Of a stretch of DNA of 44,308 nucleotides, positions 16,437-23,437 are shown piece after piece (the first letter of the stretch is position 1; the number at the start of each line of letters is the position of its first letter). This DNA comes from Alphaproteobacteria bacterium (GTDB taxonomy: Bacteria; Pseudomonadota; Alphaproteobacteria; JAUXUR01): the NCBI GenBank assembly GCA_030680745.1, contig JAUXUR010000076.1, forward strand, positions 1 to 44,308. The letters run 5' to 3'. The position numbers were made by a program, and so were the translations under genes. The notes below the pieces were generated by a model. It made no database searches and was not told where the DNA came from. It was given only the letters and a program-made list of their open reading frames with translations.

Positions 16437-17348
16437 CTAATCCTTAACAGGTTTGGTCGTCATTAATGACAACAAAACTGATGCTGTCAACACGACAACA
16501 ATAAAGCCTAAGGTGAACCAAATGGGTAAATCGAAAAAATGACTTGCGATCATTTTACAGCCAACAAAAGCTAAGACAATCCCTAAACCATAATGCAGCA
16601 ATTTAAAGCGATCAACCATCTTCGCTAAAACGAAATAAAGTGATCTTAAGCCTAAAATAGCGAAACAGTTTGATGTATACACAATAAAGGGGTCTCGGGT
16701 AATGCCGAGAATCGCCGGGATGGAATCGAAAGCAAAAATTAAATCAGTAATTTCAATGAGTAGAAGCACGATAAAGAGAGGCGTCAGGTAAAGTTTGCTG
16801 TCAATGCGCATAAAGAATTTTTCTTCATGCAATTCTTTGGTGATATTAAAATGATTCCGCATCCATTTTAAAACAGCATGTTCGCCAATATCATCTTCGC
16901 TCGGCATGGCAAATAACATTTTAATACCTGTATAAATCAAAAATGCACCAAAGACGTAGATCATCCATGCAAATTGATTCAGAAGCTCGATCCCTAGAAG
17001 AATCATGAGTGCGCGCATGATAAGAGCGCCAAAAACACCCCAATAAAGAACACGGTATTGGTATTTTGCAGGGATGTGAAAACGTTTAAAAAGCAATACA
17101 AATACGAAAATATTATCGATACTTAGGCTTTGTTCAAGTAAGTAACCAGTTGCGAATTCAAGGCATTTTTGAGGACTTACAAAAAAATATATGCCGGTGG
17201 CAAAACAGGTTGCTGCAACAAACCAAAAAAATGTCCAATAAAATGCAGATTTAAGACTAACGGCTTTGTTTTCTTTATGGAATACACCTAAATCAAGTAA
17301 TAAAAAAAACATTAATCCAATGATAAATAATATCCAAAATAACGTCAT
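16437..17348 (-). CDS. TerC/Alx family membrane protein
   Basis: This integral membrane protein of 303 residues has about nine hydrophobic segments. TerC/Alx proteins are linked to metal (mainly manganese) export and tellurite resistance. The two acidic intramembrane motifs are present: LSIDNIFVF (75-83) and ITDLIFAFDSIPAILG in the second half, both with the conserved Asp. The N-terminus LLLDLGVFHKE is typical. It is inserted between virion genes gp6 and gp7 but on the other strand, and its upstream region is occupied by the GC-rich mobile element. Substrate is inferred from the family only. Confidence 0.88.
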   Translation of the reverse strand: MTLFWILFIIGLMFFLLLDLGVFHKENKAVSLKSAFYWTFFWFVAATCFATGIYFFVSPQKCLEFATGYLLEQSLSIDNIFVFVLLFKRFHIPAKYQYRVLYWGVFGALIMRALMILLGIELLNQFAWMIYVFGAFLIYTGIKMLFAMPSEDDIGEHAVLKWMRNHFNITKELHEEKFFMRIDSKLYLTPLFIVLLLIEITDLIFAFDSIPAILGITRDPFIVYTSNCFAILGLRSLYFVLAKMVDRFKLLHYGLGIVLAFVGCKMIASHFFDLPIWFTLGFIVVVLTASVLLSLMTTKPVKD

Positions 17349-17358
17349 TCTTATTAAC

Positions 17359-17526
17359 CTTTTTTAAAGAGAGCTCCCCAACATCTGCTACGCCCCGCGG
17401 CTCGTCCGCGGGGTCCACAAAACCTTGGAAAAGACCCGATAAATATTATCACTACTCTTCTGCATTCTGGATCCCGCGGACAAGCCGCGGGACGTAGGAG
17501 GGTGGTGATTACTTTTTTAAAGAGAG
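17359..17526. mobile_element. 138-bp GC-rich non-coding element between perfect 15-bp direct repeats
   Basis: The direct repeats CTTTTTTAAAGAGAG lie at 17359-17373 and 17512-17526. Between them is a GC-rich stretch whose two arms are inverted: CTACGCCCCGCGGCTCGTCC at the left and GGATCCCGCGGACAAGCCGC then GGGACGTAG at the right. Each arm also folds alone (CCCCGCGG/CCGCGGGG at 17393-17413; CCCGCGG/CCGCGGG at 17473-17491). The composition contrasts sharply with the AT-rich surroundings. The direct repeats look like a target duplication; no gene is carried. Confidence 0.65.
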
Positions 17527-17532
17527 AGTCCT

Positions 17533-17850
17533 ATGATTGGAAGTTTAAAACACAAAATGCTTCTTCAGCAAGGAATATCTACACCCATTGATGGTGGTGG
17601 TTATATAAACAATTTTGAGAATATTAAAGAAATAATGGCTGATATTATGCCTCTCCGGAGCAAAGAACTTATCGTTGCAATGGGTGCTCAAATACACGTA
17701 AGTCATAAAATAAAAATTAGATATGAAATTTGTGTGAAGCCACATATGCGTTTTTTCTATAAAGGACGCTTGTTTAAAATACAAACGATTATTAATGAAA
17801 AGGAACAAGATAGGTTTCTACTACTATATTGCATCGAGGAATGGGCGTAA
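17533..17850 (+). CDS. head-tail adaptor / head closure protein, GTA gp7 (SPP1 gp16-like)
   Basis: The 105-residue protein has the expected size and pattern for phage head-tail joining proteins: GSLKHKMLLQQGISTPIDGG at the start, then EIMADIMPLRSKELIVAMGA, then a beta-rich second half with IKIRYEICVKPHMRFFYKGR and LFKIQTIINEKEQDRFLLLY. These proteins close the DNA channel below the connector. It lies between gp6 and gp8 as in the Rhodobacter GTA. The ribosome site (AGAGAG) is part of the repeat left by the GC-rich element. The stop TAA forms the first bases of palindromic element copy 3. Confidence 0.85.
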   Translation: MIGSLKHKMLLQQGISTPIDGGGYINNFENIKEIMADIMPLRSKELIVAMGAQIHVSHKIKIRYEICVKPHMRFFYKGRLFKIQTIINEKEQDRFLLLYCIEEWA

Positions 17851-17969
17851 CTACCCATCTTATGGACAAATTCGTCGTCAAGTCTGCGCTTCCGGTGCTC
17901 ATGTACCTTAAGTACACTCCGCTTCGGTTCTCGCCTTTTCTAGACTTTGCCACATAATCTGGATAGTTA
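17848..17969. repeat. palindromic element family A, copy 3
   Basis: A 122-bp palindrome with ends TAACTACCCATCTTATGG and CCACATAATCTGGATAGTTA and core CATGTACCTTAAGTACA. The left end overlaps the gp7 stop codon. The right end abuts the next reading frame. Confidence 0.8.
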
Positions 17970-18296
17970 GTGGAACTTGTCAAAGGAGATAATTCAATTT
18001 TTACAAAATTATTAAAATTTATAGACCAAACGCTTTTAAAAGCAACGAAAGAAGAATCAATACTTTTTGCAGAAACACAAAATATCAAAATGATTGAACA
18101 TGAAAATACACAAAATTTGGTTGTTGGAGAACATTTAGAGGAAGTTTATGGAAATCATAAAACGCCTAAAGATCAATATATTAATCTAGATCTTTTAAGG
18201 GAAAACATTATGAATCATTTTGAAAGGGTATATGCAAATGGCATCACACATATCATGGGTACTTCAAAAAGTAATTGTCGAAAGATTACAAAATGA
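17970..18296 (+). CDS. unidentified small protein between gp7 and gp8, start uncertain
   Basis: The open frame begins with GTG at 17970, directly at the edge of a palindromic element and without a ribosome site. A very good AAAGGAG lies inside the frame at 17982-17988, and the codon at the right distance (17997) is ATT, not ATG. The original start may have been lost or an unusual ATT start may be used. The protein (LLKFIDQTLLKATKEESILF and onward) is helical then acidic. Its position matches the slot where many tailed phages encode an HK97 gp10-like protein, but the sequence does not prove this. It overlaps the tail terminator gene by 59 bases. Confidence 0.45.
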   Translation: MELVKGDNSIFTKLLKFIDQTLLKATKEESILFAETQNIKMIEHENTQNLVVGEHLEEVYGNHKTPKDQYINLDLLRENIMNHFERVYANGITHIMGTSKSNCRKITK

Positions 18297-18651
18297 TGAA
18301 GATTTAATAGAAAAAATTAATAAACGCGTTTATGACGTAACCCCGCCTAATCCTATTTTTCCATATGTTGTTTTAGGTCAAGACACGATTAAAGCATGGA
18401 ATAGTAAAACGAGTTTGGGTCATGATATTTCTTTTATTATTCATATTTTTACACGGGATAAAAGCCGTATGGAGATGAAAGATATTATTGTAAAAATAAT
18501 TGATGCATTAAAATTAAATCCACTTTATCTTGAAGCAAATTTGTTAATATATTTAATGCCTGAATTGGTTCAAAGTTTTGTAGAACTTGATCAAATGACC
18601 TGTCATGGCATTATTAGATTGCATGCTTTAGCTGCACAAAAACCAGGATAA
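18238..18651 (+). CDS. tail terminator / tail completion protein, GTA gp8 (DUF3168)
   Basis: From the ATG at 18238, preceded by AAAGGG nine bases upstream, the protein is 137 residues. Upstream TTG and ATG starts at 18220 and 18232 are less well placed. The DUF3168 pattern is present: LQKVIVERLQNDEDLIEKIN, KRVYDVTPPNPIFPYVVLGQ, then HDISFIIHIFTRDKSRMEMK and a C-terminal GIIRLHALA strand. This protein caps the head end of the tail tube. It is followed after 14 bases by an unrelated exported protein gene. Confidence 0.85.
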   Translation: MASHISWVLQKVIVERLQNDEDLIEKINKRVYDVTPPNPIFPYVVLGQDTIKAWNSKTSLGHDISFIIHIFTRDKSRMEMKDIIVKIIDALKLNPLYLEANLLIYLMPELVQSFVELDQMTCHGIIRLHALAAQKPG

Positions 18652-18665
18652 CGAAAGGAATTTAG

Positions 18666-19127
18666 ATGCGTTTTATTGTATGGGGATTGGTTGTAAGTTC
18701 GTTTTTTACATTAACATCACATGCGGATAGGAAGAGAATTCTTATTCAGAATGAAGGAATTAGAGAGAATGAGGTTTATGCGCCAATTTTTTTATTTTCT
18801 ACTCGTTTTGAAAATGGGGATATTAATAATGTGTTGTTCCCATTAAAAAACTTACCAAGTATTAGAAATAAAAGAACAAGATTTGCTGAACAGCATAAAA
18901 AAATCAAATCATCGATCAAAAAAGATGATTATGAATTATCGTTAATCTATTTTGATAAAAAACCACATGAACTTAATATATATGATGAGTATTTTGAATA
19001 TAATTTAAATGAATCGCCCAGTCCGATCACTCTTAAATGTATTCAAAGACGTCAAAGAACTTACGATAAAATAATTGTTCGTATTTTTAAAAAAAGAGGA
19101 CAATTAATGTGTCGGTATATTAATTAA
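18666..19127 (+). CDS. small exported basic protein, unknown
   Basis: The 153-residue product has a signal peptide (MRFIVWGLVVSSFFTLTSHA) and a lysine/arginine-rich mature part with alternating strands (YAPIFLFSTRFENGDINNVL; YELSLIYFDKKPHELNIYDE). It ends KRGQLMCRYIN and has two cysteines that could pair. AAAGGAA precedes the ATG. It is the only exported cargo gene in the virion cluster that runs with the virion genes and is closely packed after gp8. A terminator follows it. No family is recognised. Confidence 0.6.
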   Translation: MRFIVWGLVVSSFFTLTSHADRKRILIQNEGIRENEVYAPIFLFSTRFENGDINNVLFPLKNLPSIRNKRTRFAEQHKKIKSSIKKDDYELSLIYFDKKPHELNIYDEYFEYNLNESPSPITLKCIQRRQRTYDKIIVRIFKKRGQLMCRYIN

Positions 19128-19167
19128 AAAATTTGCTTCAACGTGTCCAGGAGAACTGGGTTCATGA

Positions 19168-19191
19168 GCCTGACTTTGTCAGGCTTTTTTT
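19168..19191 (+). terminator. Rho-independent terminator before the major tail gene
   Basis: GCCTGAC, TTT, GTCAGGC followed by seven T. A tail of repeat family B (TTGCTTCAACGTGTCCAGG) sits just upstream at 19132-19150. It would separate the exported-protein transcript from gp9. Confidence 0.85.
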
Positions 19192-19221
19192 ACATCCAAA
19201 ATAATCATAAAAGGAGTTTCT

Positions 19222-19626
19222 ATGAGTGCTTTTTCAGGTCTCGATTTTTTACTTAAATGCGGTGGTCTTCAAGATAATCCACAAACATTAGGTGGGATGC
19301 GGGTCACCACAATGTCGCTGAATAATGAACTTGTCGATATTACGCACAAAGAATCAGGTGGTGCACGTACATTGCTCCCTAAGGCAGGGTTACAATCGAT
19401 GAGTATTGCAGCCTCTGGTTTATTTACAAATGCGGAGAGTGAGCAATTTTTAAAAAATAAAGCGTTTAATCGTGAATTGGGACTGTATTCGTTGTTTTTC
19501 CCCAATGGTGAAAAATTTGAAGCCCATTTTTTTGTGACGCATTATGAGCGGGCAGGAGACCATAACGGTGAGGAAACTTATGCAGTTACCCTTGAAAGTA
19601 GTGGTCCAATTAATTTTGCTGGGTAA
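19222..19626 (+). CDS. major tail protein, GTA gp9 (TP901-1 family)
   Basis: The tube-forming tail subunit: 134 residues with the family features GMRVTTMSLNNELVDITHKE near residue 26, LLPKAGLQSMSIAASGLF in the middle and YAVTLESSGPINFAG at the end. AAGGAG lies about 7 bases before the ATG. It is bounded upstream by a terminator and downstream by about 330 bases of repeats, so it may depend on its own promoter. Confidence 0.92.
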   Translation: MSAFSGLDFLLKCGGLQDNPQTLGGMRVTTMSLNNELVDITHKESGGARTLLPKAGLQSMSIAASGLFTNAESEQFLKNKAFNRELGLYSLFFPNGEKFEAHFFVTHYERAGDHNGEETYAVTLESSGPINFAG

Positions 19627-19639
19627 ATAGTCGATAGAC

Positions 19640-19690
19640 ATTGGAAGGATACATCGTCACGCATCACTCATGTATATAAGGATCATCTAC
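19640..19690. repeat. dispersed repeat family D, copy 3
   Basis: GATACATCGTCACGCATCAC then TCATGTATATAAGGATCATC, matching 899-930. It lies shortly after the gp9 stop. Confidence 0.5.
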
Positions 19691-19698
19691 TCGGTTTC

Positions 19699-19882
19699 AC
19701 CTCTCCCCTTGTGGGAGAGGTCGGCGCGTAGCGACGGGTGAGGGGTGTATAAAGCGTTTACAAAGAGCAACACCATCATACCGTAATCTAAGCACTGCCA
19801 AACAAATATTCATCTCTCCAAAATTGTAAAATACCCCTCACCCGCTCCCTTTGGTCGCGACCTCTCCCACAAGGGTAGAGGT
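19699..19882. repeat. 184-bp hairpin element (family E)
   Basis: The left arm starts ACCTCTCCCCTTGTGGGAGA and ends GGGTGAGGGGT. The right arm starts ACCCCTCACCCGCTCCC and ends CTCTCCCACAAGGGTAGAGG. The arms are inverted copies about 50 bases long with an 80-base AT-rich loop, and they are much richer in GC than the surroundings. Similar short hairpin repeats are widespread in bacterial genomes. It fills the gap between gp9 and gp10. Confidence 0.75.
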
Positions 19883-19960
19883 AAAAAAATCCTTCTTTTG
19901 GAGCGTTTTGGTAAAAAAGTGATTTGTTACTTGTAAAAATATAAATAAGGAATAAAAACA

Positions 19961-20311
19961 ATGACGCATAATTCTTATCGTGGTGAAATATCCGTAAAAT
20001 TAAAAGATCAAAGTTACATTTTAAAGCTCACTTTTGATCAGCTTGTAAAACTTGAGCAAGAAACCAATAAAGGCATTCTTAAAATTGCCAAAGACTTTTC
20101 AGAAGGCAATTACGGCATTCATGATATTACTGCTTTACTTTGGTTTTCTTTGAGCGAGAAAGGTCGACAAGCCTATACGATTGCCTCGTTAGGGAATCTT
20201 ATCCTTGGATCAGGACTCTCAACATATACAAGTCATTGTATTGATTTATTATCGCTGACGCTTGACGGGGCAACAACCCGGACAAAAAAGTCGATCCTCC
20301 CAAGCAAATAG
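19961..20311 (+). CDS. tail assembly chaperone, GTA gp10 (lambda gpG role)
   Basis: The 116-residue protein matches GTA gp10: YRGEISVKLKDQSYILKLTF, then DQLVKLEQETNKGILKIAKD and HDITALLWFSLSEKGRQAY. In siphophages this chaperone coats the tape measure while the tube forms. AAGGAA lies about 11 bases before the ATG. The last codons (T K K S I L P S K stop) follow a slippery A AAA AAG at 20284-20290, where a fraction of ribosomes should shift to the -1 frame and make a 183-residue fusion with the downstream frame. Confidence 0.85.
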   Translation: MTHNSYRGEISVKLKDQSYILKLTFDQLVKLEQETNKGILKIAKDFSEGNYGIHDITALLWFSLSEKGRQAYTIASLGNLILGSGLSTYTSHCIDLLSLTLDGATTRTKKSILPSK

Positions 20312-20340
20312 AGCCAAAAGATACATTGCCTTGGGAGGAT
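20284..20340 (+). promoter_or_regulatory. programmed -1 ribosomal frameshift signal
   Basis: The heptamer A AAA AAG (20284-20290) is in the correct phase of the gp10 frame for simultaneous -1 slippage. ATCCTCCCAAG (20294-20304) and CTTGGGAGGAT (20330-20340) form a perfect 11-bp stem with a 25-base loop. The spacer is only 3 bases, shorter than the usual 5-9, so the lowest pairs may be open in the ribosome. After the slip the frame reads VDPPKQIEPKDT and continues into the PWEDL protein with no stop. Confidence 0.85.
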
Positions 20341-20511
20341 TTGTTTCTATTTGCTTTTCACACATTAAATCTAACACCTGATCAATTTTGGCTTATGAAT
20401 TTGCCTGAATTGCGATTGTATTTAGAAACACAAATGCCTTCATCTTCTTTCACCCGCGACGATTTCAATCATTTGCAACAATTATATCCGGATAAAAATG
20501 ACAAAACTTGA
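20290..20511 (+). CDS. frameshift extension: tail assembly chaperone GTA gp10.1 (lambda gpT role)
   Basis: In this frame no ATG precedes the conserved start, the only possible initiator being a TTG at 20326 without a ribosome site. The domain PWEDLFLFAFHTLNLTPDQF then WLMNLPELRLYLE is the short GTA gp10.1/DUF2376-type chaperone, which usually begins exactly at PWxxL. It is therefore most likely made as a C-terminal extension of gp10 through the frameshift, giving 110 residues of gp10, 12 linker residues and 61 residues of this domain. It overlaps the tape measure start by 14 bases. Confidence 0.8.
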   Translation, partial: VDPPKQIEPKDTLPWEDLFLFAFHTLNLTPDQFWLMNLPELRLYLETQMPSSSFTRDDFNHLQQLYPDKNDKT

Positions 20512-21103
20512 TCAATTGCTTATCTCAATCGATGCTGATACAAAACCATTGAAAAAATCTTTGGCTGAAACACAATCTTATACGCTTAAAAAAAGCCAAA
20601 AAATAGGCGCTAGCTTTCAACGTAATTTTAAACCAAGTATTGGAAGTAAAATTTTCGATCAAGGTGCAGGGGCGCTTAAAAGCGATTTAAGTAGAAGTCT
20701 GTTTCCTTTAGCGCAACGGCAACAAAAATTATCGAATCCACTGGGATATTGGGGTGATAAAACAGCTACAAAAATGAGTCGCTCTATTTTAAATAAGGAT
20801 TTTTTGAATCCATTAACCTCTATGCTGAAAAATAGTATTTTTGGCGGCATTTTCGGTCGCCAAAGCGGCGGAAAAGTGAATTCAAAGCAACCTTATTTGG
20901 TCGGTGAACGAGGGCCAGAGATTTTTAGACCAGATCATGCAGGACATATTCAGAATAATGCCTCTGTTAAGAGTGGTAAGGTTGAAAGAGCGCCCATTAA
21001 TGTAACAATTCAAGTGCAAACGCCCAATGCTGATTCGTTTAAACGTAGCCAAAGTCAAATATTGGCCTCTATGCAAAATTCCTTATCAAAACAATATGAT
21101 TGA
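20498..21103 (+). CDS. short tape measure protein, GTA gp11
   Basis: This protein sets tail length. At 201 residues it is close to the short GTA tape measures and far below those of ordinary siphophages, which implies a short tail. It has a helical first half (LLISIDADTKPLKKSLAETQ) and a hydrophobic Gly-rich stretch (SIFGGIFGRQSGGKV). The hallmark C-terminal motif QPYLVGERGPEIFRP follows at about residues 131-145. The start overlaps the chaperone frame, as expected for coupled tail genes. Confidence 0.88.
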   Translation: MTKLDQLLISIDADTKPLKKSLAETQSYTLKKSQKIGASFQRNFKPSIGSKIFDQGAGALKSDLSRSLFPLAQRQQKLSNPLGYWGDKTATKMSRSILNKDFLNPLTSMLKNSIFGGIFGRQSGGKVNSKQPYLVGERGPEIFRPDHAGHIQNNASVKSGKVERAPINVTIQVQTPNADSFKRSQSQILASMQNSLSKQYD

Positions 21104-21108
21104 ATCAC

Positions 21109-21711
21109 ATGAAAAATTTTATTGATTATCAATTTCCAAAAGAAATTAGTTATGGTTCGGTTGGTGGCGCTGCTTTTTTAACCGATATTATTGAAACAAC
21201 TTCCGGTCATGAACAGCGTAATATTAAACGTATCCGTCCACGAGCACGTTATAATATTGCGATTGGCATTCGACATCAGAAAGATTTGGAAGACATTCGT
21301 GCGCTCCATCTGATTGCAATGGGACGGGGGCTTGGTTTTCGCTATCAAGACCCATTAGATTATCAAGTGAATCAAGGATTTATCGGGAATGGTGATGGAA
21401 AGACAAAGAAATTTCAACTTATAAAACGCTATCATATTAATAATACATATTTTTATGATCGTCATATTGTTTGTCCTATCAAAGGCTCAATTGAACTTTA
21501 CGTCAATAATGTGTTGCAGTTGAATCATTGGCGTTTAACTGAAAAAGGTATCATCACTTTTAAAGAGGCGCCACTTAAAGACAGCATAATTACGGTCAGT
21601 TTTGATTTTGATGTGCCCGTTCGTTTTGATTGCGATTATTTACCGCAGCGTCTGGATAATTACAATATTGCTTCGATCGCGGATATACCTCTTGTGGAAA
21701 TTTTATTATGA
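21109..21711 (+). CDS. distal tail protein, GTA gp12 (DUF2460)
   Basis: The 200-residue protein starts MKNFIDYQFPKEISYGSVGG, the typical DUF2460 opening; the TTG at 21100 is not needed. Further markers are IRPRARYNIAIGIRHQKDLE, HLIAMGRGLGFRYQDPLDY and the end VPVRFDCDYLPQRLDNYNIA then IPLVEILL. DUF2460 forms the ring that joins the tail tube to the baseplate. The stop overlaps the next ATG by 4 bases. Confidence 0.92.
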   Translation: MKNFIDYQFPKEISYGSVGGAAFLTDIIETTSGHEQRNIKRIRPRARYNIAIGIRHQKDLEDIRALHLIAMGRGLGFRYQDPLDYQVNQGFIGNGDGKTKKFQLIKRYHINNTYFYDRHIVCPIKGSIELYVNNVLQLNHWRLTEKGIITFKEAPLKDSIITVSFDFDVPVRFDCDYLPQRLDNYNIASIADIPLVEILL

Positions 21712-22562
21712 AAAACATATCATTAGAGCTAAAAAAGCATCTAAAATCTGAAGTTTTAACATTGACCAATTGTTTAAAAATTGAACGTAAAGATGATCAG
21801 ATTTTGGGACTCACTGATCATGATGAAGATCTTTATATTGATGGTGTATTATATAAAGCGCAACCCGGTTTTAATGCGAGTGCTATTCATAGTCAATTAG
21901 GTCAATTGGGGTTGGGGGACAATTTAGAAATTGATCTTATTGAAAGTGATTTGATCAAGGAAGAAGATATATTATCTGGTGCTTTTGATAATGCTTATTA
22001 TACGTATTTTTCGATTAATTATAAGCAGTTAGAACAGGGTAAAATTATTCTTCAATCAGGTTATTTCGGTAAAATTCAATTATTAGAGAAACATTTTCTT
22101 ATTGAACTTAAATCAATGTCTAGTTTACTAAACCAAACAATTGGTTCTGTCTACACACCTTATTGCAGAGCAACTTTGGGTGATTTTCAATGTGGTTCAA
22201 AACTTCAAGATTATAGTGTTTTTGGATGTGTCACAGGCTTGCGAAATGAGCCATCAACACATACATATATACTACAAGACAATACAAGAACAGAAGAAGA
22301 TGGCTATTTTGACGGGGGAAATCTAACTTGGATAAGTGGCCCTTTTCAAGGGCTTACAATTACGATCAAAAAATATTTAAAAAAAGAGCAAGAATTAACC
22401 TTTTTTTTACCTCTTCCCGGCAAAATAGTTATATCGGATAAATACAAATTAACACCAGGATGTAATAAAAGCCTGAAAATATGTCGCGATAAATTTAATA
22501 ACGTGATTAATTTTCGAGGCGAGCCATTCATTCCTGGAACAGCCTACGGGAGAAGAAAATGA
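21708..22562 (+). CDS. tail hub protein, GTA gp13 (DUF2163)
   Basis: The 284-residue protein carries both DUF2163 halves: CLKIERKDDQILGLTDHDED near the start, and a Cys-rich C-terminal part with YCRATLGDFQCG (near 156-167), GCVTG, then GCNKSLKICRDKFNNVINFR and GEPFIPG. The conserved cysteines resemble those of the lambda gpL C-terminal domain, which binds an iron-sulphur cluster; the same is inferred here. The ends overlap the neighbouring genes by 4 bases on both sides, so it is translated in a coupled series. Confidence 0.9.
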   Translation: MKNISLELKKHLKSEVLTLTNCLKIERKDDQILGLTDHDEDLYIDGVLYKAQPGFNASAIHSQLGQLGLGDNLEIDLIESDLIKEEDILSGAFDNAYYTYFSINYKQLEQGKIILQSGYFGKIQLLEKHFLIELKSMSSLLNQTIGSVYTPYCRATLGDFQCGSKLQDYSVFGCVTGLRNEPSTHTYILQDNTRTEEDGYFDGGNLTWISGPFQGLTITIKKYLKKEQELTFFLPLPGKIVISDKYKLTPGCNKSLKICRDKFNNVINFRGEPFIPGTAYGRRK

Positions 22563-22780
22563 GAAAAGGCAGGGATATTTCAAATGAAGAAAATCAAGGG
22601 TCTTTTGCAGAGCTTGATGAATTCATTCGTAGATCGAAACGTGCTGGCAAAATCGAAGACAGACGTTTAAAAAAACTTGTCAAAGCAATACATGAGAGTG
22701 ATAACAATCAATTTAATGATGATTACTATGATGATGATATAGAACAATTTAGGAGAGGTCATAACAAATATCACGATTAA
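22559..22780 (+). CDS. small charged protein in the gp14 slot, unknown
   Basis: The 73-residue protein starts in an ATGA overlap with gp13, so it is almost certainly translated with it. It is hydrophilic: a helical basic part (FAELDEFIRRSKRAGKIEDR) and an acidic Asp/Tyr-rich tail (DDYYDDDIEQ). The GTA gene normally found here is the NlpC/P60 cell-wall peptidase gp14; this ORF shows none of its Cys/His motifs. It may be a replacement of unknown role. The first palindromic array unit begins right after its stop codon. Confidence 0.55.
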   Translation: MRKGRDISNEENQGSFAELDEFIRRSKRAGKIEDRRLKKLVKAIHESDNNQFNDDYYDDDIEQFRRGHNKYHD

Positions 22781-22781
22781 T

Positions 22782-23255
22782 CCATAAATTATGGGTAAAT
22801 TCGTCGTCAGTTCTGCGCTTCCGGTACTCATGTACAAAGAGGTACACTCCGTTCCGGTTCTCGAACTTTCTAGACTTTACCGCATAATTAAGGATTTGGA
22901 TGATGCCATATAGATAAATTCGTCGTCAGTTCTGTGCTTCCGGTACTCATGTACAAATAAGTACACGCCGTTCCGGTTCGAGGGACTCTAGAATTTACCG
23001 CATAATTTAAGGATTTGGATGATGCCATATGGATAAATTCGCCGTCAGTTCTGTGCTTCCGGTACTCATGTACAAAGAAGTACACGCCGCTCCGGTTCGA
23101 GGGACTCTAGAATTTACCGCATAATTTAAGGATTTGGATGATGCCATATGGATAAATTCGCCGTCAGTTCTGTGCTTCCGGTATTCGTGTACAAAGAAGT
23201 ACACGCCGTTCCGGTTCGAGGGACTCTTGACTTTCCGCATAATTTAGGGATTTCT
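22782..23255. repeat. tandem array of four palindromic family A elements, 119-bp period
   Basis: The marker AAATTCGTCGTCAG or its variant occurs at 22797, 22916, 23035 and 23154, spaced exactly 119 bases. Units contain TCCGGTACTCATGTACAAA, GTACACGCCGTTCCGGTTCG and CTCTAGAATTTACCGCATAA. Copies 2-4 are nearly identical, copy 1 and the end of copy 4 more divergent. Each unit is itself an imperfect palindrome. Minus-strand open frames across the array arise from the repeat. The unit length is not a multiple of three. Confidence 0.9.
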
Positions 23256-23286
23256 GGGATGGTTTAAGGTGTGCTTGTTATTTAGA

Positions 23287-23317
23287 AACGTCAATGGGTA
23301 ACTATTGGCGTTTTTTT
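23287..23317 (+). terminator. terminator after the repeat array
   Basis: AACGTCAAT (23287-23295) pairs with ATTGGCGTT (23304-23312, one G-U pair) and is followed by a T run. It would end the gp9-gp13 transcript before the transporter genes. Confidence 0.7.
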
Positions 23318-23437
23318 ATTTTTTAAAATTAAAAACAAATAATTACTAGTCAATTTTTATATTTTTATTGCGTTTTTATAAAAAGTAAGGTATATTGACT
23401 TAATATTTTACAAGTTAATTGTTTGTGAGTTTAAAAA

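Noticed and set aside
20326..20511. Independent gene starting at TTG
   Set aside because: There is no ribosome site. The frame is open upstream to the slippery heptamer and the conserved domain starts at the TTG, so frameshifting explains it better.
22888..23240. Minus-strand frames (65 and 77 codons) with a recurring MSTGSTELT peptide
   Set aside because: The peptide comes from the repeat itself and recurs at every element copy. The 119-bp period shifts the frame each time, so no repeat protein is conserved.
22782..23255. CRISPR array
   Set aside because: The units are 119 bp, adjacent and almost identical along their whole length, with no unique spacers. No cas gene is nearby.
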